Below are positions 58,136-64,000 of a stretch of 64,000 bases of DNA, one piece after another. The stretch's first letter is position 1. Every line of letters starts with the position of its first letter. The position numbers were made by a program, and so were the translations under genes. Source of the stretch: Amaranthus tricolor (lineage: Eukaryota; Streptophyta; Magnoliopsida; Caryophyllales; Amaranthaceae); the NCBI RefSeq assembly GCF_026212465.1, contig NC_080058.1:1201501-1265500 (forward strand), read 5' to 3'. Under the pieces are notes generated by a model that made no database searches, was not told the origin of the DNA, and saw only the letters and a list, made by a program, of their open reading frames with translations.

Positions 58136-58275
58136 TTAATGGGTTGCACCTAAGATATGTCTATTATAGAAACGATCTCTCAAGAGACTAGCGGGTGAGC
58201 GAGTATAGAGTCTTTTAGAAGACTTGGCTTTAATGAAGGATGAGTTAAAACTCATGAAAGACTCTTCAAGTAATT

Positions 58276-58530
58276 CACTACAAAAGGACGCTAAAATAGC
58301 GATGATAAAGACAGGTCGTTGCTAAATAACATTAGCGACGATTCGACCATGAGCTTTTTGTTTCAAGCTATTTGCATTGATGCTAAAAGAAAACACTCAT
58401 CAAGCTAGTTGTTGCCTATTGTGGCGACCGCATATATTCATCGTCATCTCGTCGCCAATCTAGACAATCATAAGATCCTCGCCACATCATCGCCAAATGG
58501 CGATTGCCCCGACCCCTCGTTGGATTGTAG
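58276..58530 (+). mobile_element. CACTA (En/Spm) transposon terminus
   Basis: Begins CACTACAAAAGGACGCTAAA and continues with repeated subterminal motifs (TTAGCGACGA, GTGGCGACC, TCGTCGCCAA, AATGGCGAT), the standard layout of plant CACTA ends. No matching TTTTGTAGTG end was seen to the right within the window, so the element is truncated or its other end lies beyond 64000. Confidence 0.65.
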
Positions 58531-58983
58531 CCAATTAATTTTTTTCTTTTGTCCTATGATGATTTGTCAACTCATCGTGTAATAATATAAAATGAATGTT
58601 GTTTAGTCAACCACTGAGCTTTAAGCCTTTAATGGATTCATTGATATTAGTTATGTTTATTAATTCTACATGATATCATTTTGTTTTGGTGAAGCGTGAG
58701 TAGTGGTAACATTTTTTTAATTTTTTTACACACAGTAGTATCAAGTTTTTAATTTTATAAATTTTATAGCAAAATCGGTAAAAAACATGTAATTTCCATT
58801 AACTTTTTTGATATTATTTTAATAATTTAATTTTTTTGTGTTTAATGGTATTAATTTTCTTTTAAAAAAGAAAATATGCAAACCTCCTTCAACAACTCAG
58901 CCCATGTGAACCTTTCTGTACCACATCACCACCCTACCCAACCGCACACATCAGCAACCCACCGGCCCTCACCACCATAGCAC

Positions 58984-59332
58984 ACCAACACTTGATCTTC
59001 AATTTCTACTGTCCCTCATGTTCACTAATCAAATTCGAATTTGGTCAATTTCACTTTGACTCATTTGTTTTCGGTTATAATTCAAGGTTTTTTTTTTAAA
59101 CACGGTTACAATTAAAGTTTATAGTCAATATTTTGGGATGAAAATGCAATTACTTGCTTGATTCCTTAAAATAGAAATGAAATGATAATACAACATATCC
59201 AGTAAATGGAAGTCTACATCAGCAAAAATGTTGTCCCAAATTTGGAGTCCAAGAGTTATAGAGTAATTCTATAACTGATCAGAATGTGTTAGTGAACATG
59301 AGAGACAGTACGAAAGAGACCAAGTGTTGTAG
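58984..59332. repeat. Inverted repeat, ~50-bp arms
   Basis: The arm CCAACACTTGATCTTC...TGTCCCTCATGTTCACTAA (58984-59030) is mirrored at 59281-59330 by TTAGTGAACATGAGAGACAG...CAAGTGTTG. Close by, TAGAGTAATTCTATAACT occurs twice (about 59259 and 59332). Confidence 0.75.
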
Positions 59333-59399
59333 AGTAATTCTATAACTTATGTTTTGGGAAATCAATAATAAATGGAATATGAATAATAAATCGAAAAGG

Positions 59400-60310
59400 A
59401 AATGCGGGCTGTTCAAGAAAATCCGACCCGCTTGAACCGTTCCATCGATCCGCTGACTCGCATTTTAATTGACGGGTCAATTTCCAAAAAAGTTACAGTT
59501 CGTCTTGTATAAGATTCTTATGGTGAGACCGTCTCATACAAGAATTTGGGAAAAAGCTAATATGTTACGTGGATACCCGATCCGTCTTAATCGGGTCAAA
59601 TCATGGGCCATAAAATAAATTAAATTGGATACCCAACCGACCCGTTACATTAGAAGAAATTTTATGAAAAAGTGTTTGTTGATTCTACTGTGGCTGTCTG
59701 ACTATTTTAGATCAAGTAATAATTAATTACTAATTACTAATTACTAATAAATTATTAGTAATAAGTATAAGAAAGAAAAATATAATCAGTAACTCATTCT
59801 TCTTCCTCCCTCATTTTTCATGTTCTTCTTCCAAACCAGAAAGAGAAAAAATAGTGAGTACTGCTCTCGCCATATTTTTCTGGCATTCTCTCTCAAAGAA
59901 ACCATGGAACACCCTTAGAAATACCTTACAATGAATAAGAAATAGGGTTATCAATAACAAAAGGTTTAAAGATTCAAAACCTTTTAACTTTTGTTATTTT
60001 GTTTAAAATATTTACATTAAAAAAAAACTTTGGAAATATTGTGCGTAATTAATTTTAATAAGTTACTTTTTTTTTTAAAAATATATATAATTTTTTCATT
60101 CTCATTTTAATATTTTATTAATATTTATAATTTCACGTTTTTATACCATTTTGGTCCACACTTTTTACCATCTTTATTTCAATATTTTCTAATATTGGGT
60201 GTGATTCTCTAGTTCTGTTCAAACCCACATAGCTCATAATTCCCTAATTTTAGCCCTAAAATAGTAATATTGAACCATTTTAAAATAAAAAATATTTTCT
60301 ATAAAAACAA
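59400..60310. other. AT-rich intergenic region
   Basis: No gene recognised. It contains GAGACCGTCTCATACAAGAA (about 59524) of the dispersed palindromic motif family, flanked by GGGTCAA/ATACCCGA motifs suggestive of another small hAT-like element (about 59410-59650). Confidence 0.4.
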
Positions 60311-60313
60311 AAA

Positions 60314-60650
60314 ATTATTATATATTTTATTTGGAAAAAAATCTAATATCTAATAATAGAAAAAAACGTTACTTTGAAATTAAATTAAATTAGTGAGAGA
60401 GATTTAGTTAAAAAAAGTCATAATCTCTCTACTCTCTAAATTATTATATATTTTATTTGGAAAATTAAAAAAATCTAATAATAGAAAAAAAAAAAAACAT
60501 TAAGTTACAAATTAAATTAATAATTAATAAAAGAGACTTAGTCAAATATATAAGTCATAATTAACTCTCTTCTCTCTAAATTATTATATATTTTATTTGG
60601 GAAAAAAAAAATCTAATAATAGAAAAAAACGTTACTTACAAATTAATTTT
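60314..60650 (+). repeat. Tandem repeat, ~126-140-bp units, 2.6 copies
   Basis: The block ATTATTATATATTTTATTTG starts at about 60314, 60440 and 60580, each followed by TCTAATAATAGAAAAAAA and CATTAAGTTACAAATT or CGTTACTT-type sequence. The third copy is partial. Confidence 0.8.
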
Positions 60651-60825
60651 TTTTTTTTGAAAAAAATTCTCTCCAGTTACTTTATTCATGATTATATTAC
60701 AACTTATATATATTAAATTCATCATATTTTACGCCCTTTCCCTTGCCCATTAGACCCCTTTTATACTACTATTCTTTTATTTTTATATTATCACAAGGGC
60801 TTTATTAGCATAGCCAACGGTAAAC

Positions 60826-60946
60826 CTTTCTTAATCTTGGGTTTTTATTGAAAATTCCTATTTCTTGATTCATTATATACGTAAATTATACAATATTAAT
60901 TGTATTTTGTTATTTGGAATGTATGTTAAATTTAACAAATGACTTA
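60826..60946 (+). repeat. Direct repeat flanking the copia fragment, left copy
   Basis: AACGGTAAACCTTTCTTAAT, TTTTTATTG, TTGATTCATTATAT and TTTTGTTATTTGGAATGTAT occur in the same order at 62660-62780, with moderate divergence. Confidence 0.75.
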
Positions 60947-61286
60947 ATATTATTGTTATTACATAGAATGACATTCGGTAGGAACGGGAAAAGAAAACAG
61001 AAACAAAGAACTTAATTTAAAGTGACTCGATCGGGAACGATTAGGTACGATGATAATAAATATTTGGGCTTGGGCTTAAGGGTTTTGGGGGTGGGTTAAG
61101 GGTTGCTTGATTATAAATAGGGGGAGTATTGATGTCCCCCTCCCAAACGGCTAGACTTTCTCTCTCTTCCTCTTTCTGGTTTGCGCCATTGTAGTCCATC
61201 CCTTCTGTGGCTACTGTTTGTCCTTCCCCTTTGCACCAGTCACCTCCTTTACCTGATTCGCTAAATGAACCACCACAGTAAGTACA

Positions 61287-62072
61287 TCAGAGTTTTCTCC
61301 GGTCATCTTCTTCTTGGCTTTTCTGAAAGGTTTTGTTTCTTGTGGCCAAGCCCGATCCAATCTCTGATGGATTTGTTCCCAGTGATGAGACGCCGTTCAT
61401 AATCCTCCGACGTGCTGTTTCCCGTATGATTGTAGCATAGGCCGTGTCCACCATCGGTAAGGGTTCACTGTTGAGAATTTCTCTCCTTTCTTTGTCAAGA
61501 CTATCATGAATCCCAGTGAGGAATTGGTAAAGTCTCTGTCTCTGTATGTATCTATTGTACTCTGTTATGTCCTTTGAGCATGTCATTGGGTTTGGCATTC
61601 TCCGGTCAATCTCTTTCCACAGCATGTTAAGTTTACCATAGTAAACTTCTATAGTGTCATTATCTTGTTTCATCGTCGCTGCTTTGGAACTGAGATCAAA
61701 GATCTGAAGTTCATCCTTTCCACATCCCAAAAGGCTTTCGAATTCCTAGCCATAGACTTTGTGCTGTCGTATAGTCCAGAAACTGATTGACAATCTCTCC
61801 ATCTATATTCTCAATAATCCATGATATGACCATGGCATCTCTTTGTTCCCACTGAACGTAATTGGGGTCTGATGGGGGTGGAGGGACGCAGTGATGTGGC
61901 TGAGCCGCCCTCGACCTCCAATGGCTACGTGCATTAATTTGCACCATTTTGTGTAATTGTGATATGTGAGTTTCTCTGAAATTTTGATAGAGGTTGGGTT
62001 TTTTGTTTGGTTATTTGTTTTGTTGAGTTTTTGAAACATCTGAAACATCTGTTCCAACTGTTCCATGGACAT
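61287..62072 (-). pseudogene. Ty1/copia retrotransposon gag, frameshifted
   Basis: Three overlapping minus-strand frames together cover a copia-type gag polyprotein: 62072-61803 (KISEKLTYHNYTKWCKLM), 61947-61711 (NYVQWEQRDAMVISWIIENI, QFLDYTTAQSLW) and 61730-61287 (QDNDTIEVYYGKLNMLWKEI, ITEYNRYIQRQRLYQFLTGI). The order and spacing fit one ancestral protein broken by at least two frameshifts. No CCHC knuckle, protease, integrase or reverse transcriptase follows to the left. The segment 61000-61260 is different in character, with a plus-strand TATAAATAG at 61117. The copy is a non-functional, internally truncated remnant. Confidence 0.85.
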
Positions 62073-62161
62073 TGGGGTATTTTGTGTTTGTTCTTCTGAA
62101 AAATCGGCTATTTGCAGGTAAGATACAGTAGATGATGAGCCTTCCCGGATCTAAACCCTAA

Positions 62162-62173
62162 GGCTCTGATACC
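62162..62173 (-). promoter_or_regulatory. Primer binding site of the copia remnant (tRNA-iMet)
   Basis: On the minus strand GGTATCAGAGCC matches the site used by most Ty1/copia elements, complementary to the 3' end of initiator tRNA-Met. It lies 90 bp before the gag start and one base inside an LTR end reading CTTCA (62175-62179). Confidence 0.8.
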
Positions 62174-62174
62174 G

Positions 62175-62400
62175 TGAAGATTTGAAGATACTGGAATTTT
62201 TGTTCTATGAAAATTACAATTGTTATATATTCATTATGGAGTAACTCCTTCTTTATATATATACATAGACACTATTCTATTTTAGGAAACTAACAATATT
62301 AGTTATTATTTATGAAGGTAACTGTCTAATATACTCTATAACTGAATGATAAAAGTCTTCGTTCCAATAGTTGCTAATCACATTGCATTATAGTCTATTA
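62175..62400 (-). mobile_element. Probable 5' LTR of the copia remnant
   Basis: The sequence to the right of the primer site begins TGAAGATTTG on the plus strand (LTR 3' end on the minus strand) and contains a TATATATATA stretch near 62255. The outer LTR boundary and a 3' LTR were not found, so the right limit is approximate. Confidence 0.45.
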
Positions 62401-63695
62401 ATGAAGTTTTGACCTAAATTTCCAAGTAGATCTATTTTTAGCTATAAAAAAGCAAAATATATGAAAAATAAAAAATTAAATTTCTACTGATCTCCAATAA
62501 AGAAACCATAAACTTGAAATCCAACTATTAATCAAGAAAAATATCATCAACAATAAGATAAAAGGAAAATTACAATTTCTTTTATATTTTTTATGATCAC
62601 ATGATAGACGGAAAAGAAGATTGATATTTGCTTCAACGGTAATATAAAAGACTCAATTTTTAACGGTAAATATTTTTTAATCTTGGATTTTTATTGGTAA
62701 TCCTGTTTTTTTGATTCATTATATGTAGTATATACAATATTGCATTTTGTTATTTGGAATGCATGCTAAATTTTACAAAGGGTTAATATCTAACTTAATT
62801 ATGTATATTATTTTACTTATTACTAGCTTAATATCTAAATGTATGATGAATAATAAAAATAAATAGGAAAATTGTAAATAATAATCTCAACTATTGCTTA
62901 TGGATCCACTCAAAATATTCTTATTTATTATTTAATCATACATCTACAAATTTTCAATGAATGAGCAGAGAGTGTTATTTACAAATTTTCTAAATAAATA
63001 TAGTAGGAAAGGAAAATTTTATCGTATAACGAATAAGAAATAGAAAGAGTGATACAAATTGTATGATCATCCCTTTTTCAATGTTTTAGGTTATTATTGG
63101 ACTTAAATAATAATTTTTTTACTTTATTTATATGTATGATGAATAATAAAAATAAAATATGTTACAAAAGCGAATTCCAATGTAATGAATAAAAAATAAT
63201 GTGATACTAAATTGGGGGATGAAATGAATTGTTATATATCAAATTGGCTGAGGCAGCTTGCATATCCACGAGAAAAGTAAAAATAAGTCGAATATAAATA
63301 TAAAAAGAGAAATTTAAAAAGAAAAAAACAGATAATATAATAACAAATTAATGATAATATGAATTAGTTTACTAAGTCCATATATAAGGCATATCTCACA
63401 GTGAAATTGTCGTAATCATGATCTGCATACAATAATTTGTGTTGGGATAATAGAGTCACTATTAGATTGCATATTCAGTTGTAACGATCATATAGGATCT
63501 CAAATTGAATATCCTACTCTTTCAAGTGTTGATAATAATATATTTTGTAAAAAAAAAATTGATCAAAGTAGGACAACATGATCATAAGCCTCATCAAGTT
63601 AATTTCTTACCTAGAATACATTACATTTTCATTGCTATTCTCAATGTTTTCGGATAACGTTTTATTGTTTCAACATATGACAGGTTCTTGAGACG
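62401..63695. other. AT-rich region with short repeats
   Basis: Besides the direct repeat at 62660-62780, TATGTATGATGAATAATAAA occurs twice (about 62837 and 63131). No gene recognised. Confidence 0.5.
62660..62780 (+). repeat. Direct repeat flanking the copia fragment, right copy
   Basis: Homologous in the same orientation to 60826-60946, ending TTTTGTTATTTGGAATGCAT and GCTAAATTTTACAAA. The copia material lies between the copies. Confidence 0.75.
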
Positions 63696-64000
63696 ATGGA
63701 TATGACAAGTCACACTAAGAAAAGGAAGATTGCAGAATGTCAAGAAAAATCTCCAGGCGCAGAAGAGATCTCGAGCAATGAGAAATCTTCATGGGGTATT
63801 CTCTTAAAAATAAGACCATAGAGTTCTGCAAAGGATGAAAAATTGAAAACATGTCTTGGAGTTTGGCGCAAAAAAGATGGGAGGATATCAAAAAACGTAC
63901 AGGACTTTTACGTAGTGGAAAAAGTTGTCTTTTACGATGGCTCAACCACTTGCGCCCCGAACTAAAAAAAATTACCCTTTAACCCGTGAAGGAAAAAAAT
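63696..64000 (+). pseudogene. Decayed R2R3-MYB fragment at the right edge
   Basis: The ATG at 63696 opens MDMTSHTKKRKIAECQEKSP, ending soon in a stop. In a different frame from 63851, [17 protein letters not shown] and [14 protein letters not shown] match the R2 repeat of plant R2R3-MYB DNA-binding domains, with Leu where the family has Arg (GKSCRLRW). The frame stops shortly after, although the neighbouring frame continues as NYPLTRE, which looks like a one-base indel in the A run at 63964-63970. The start of R2 and its first Trp are not recognisable. Either a pseudogene or a gene with an unseen intron that continues beyond the window; I favour decay. Confidence 0.6.

Overview
This is nuclear DNA from a flowering plant, almost certainly a eudicot. 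Genes have many short GT-AG exons spread over long AT-rich introns, the proteins match well-known plant families, and the intergenic space is full of plant transposable elements (hAT, Mutator-like, Stowaway, Tourist, CACTA, SINE-like repeats, Ty1/copia and other LTR remnants). The repeat flavour would fit Caryophyllales, but that is a weak guess. No bacterial, organellar or viral gene block was seen.

Left half. A conserved gene block occupies 1.9-31.4 kb: a partial polygalacturonase (minus, 1945-2433, 3' exons missing or off the edge), a ten-exon FRAGILE FIBER3-type WD40/inositol polyphosphate 5-phosphatase (minus, 5476-16989, 1154 aa as spliced here), and divergently from it a fourteen-exon beta-N-acetylhexosaminidase of the HEXO3 type (plus, 23756-31380, 532 aa). 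From memory the same three families are neighbours in Arabidopsis (At1g65570, At1g65580, At1g65590), so this looks like retained microsynteny. All three act on, or affect, the cell wall or secreted glycans: pectin cleavage, phosphoinositide signalling needed for secondary walls, and trimming of N-glycans. The 6.8 kb between FRA3 and HEXO3 holds Stowaway MITEs and a large AT-rich palindrome, and the introns carry many small elements.

Middle. A tRNA-Arg(ACG) gene lies at 33885-33957, and a two-exon HMGA-type AT-hook/linker-histone-domain gene (minus) at 36652-37279. Next comes a repeat-dense tract (37.8-40.9 kb). It includes a 1356-bp hAT element with a perfect 8-bp target duplication that has captured an exon piece of a beta-amylase gene. 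A second hAT element, also with a perfect 8-bp target duplication, is inserted inside the captured exon. LTR-like remnants follow (42-45 kb).

Right half. A four-exon SKU5-similar multicopper-oxidase-like gene (plus, 47894-50237, 559 aa) is intact. A single-exon gene for an uncharacterised Cys-rich, Ser/Asn-rich protein (minus, 55226-56419) follows. The remainder is repeats: a CACTA-type terminus, minisatellites, a frameshifted Ty1/copia gag with its primer binding site, and at the right edge a decayed R2R3-MYB repeat.

Exon boundaries were set by hand from GT-AG (one GC-AG) signals, reading-frame continuity and remembered family sequences. Reading frame is kept across every junction given. 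No previously undescribed multi-gene system was found. The most interesting items are the gene-capturing hAT with its nested insertion, the conserved gene trio, the large palindrome, and the GC-AG intron.
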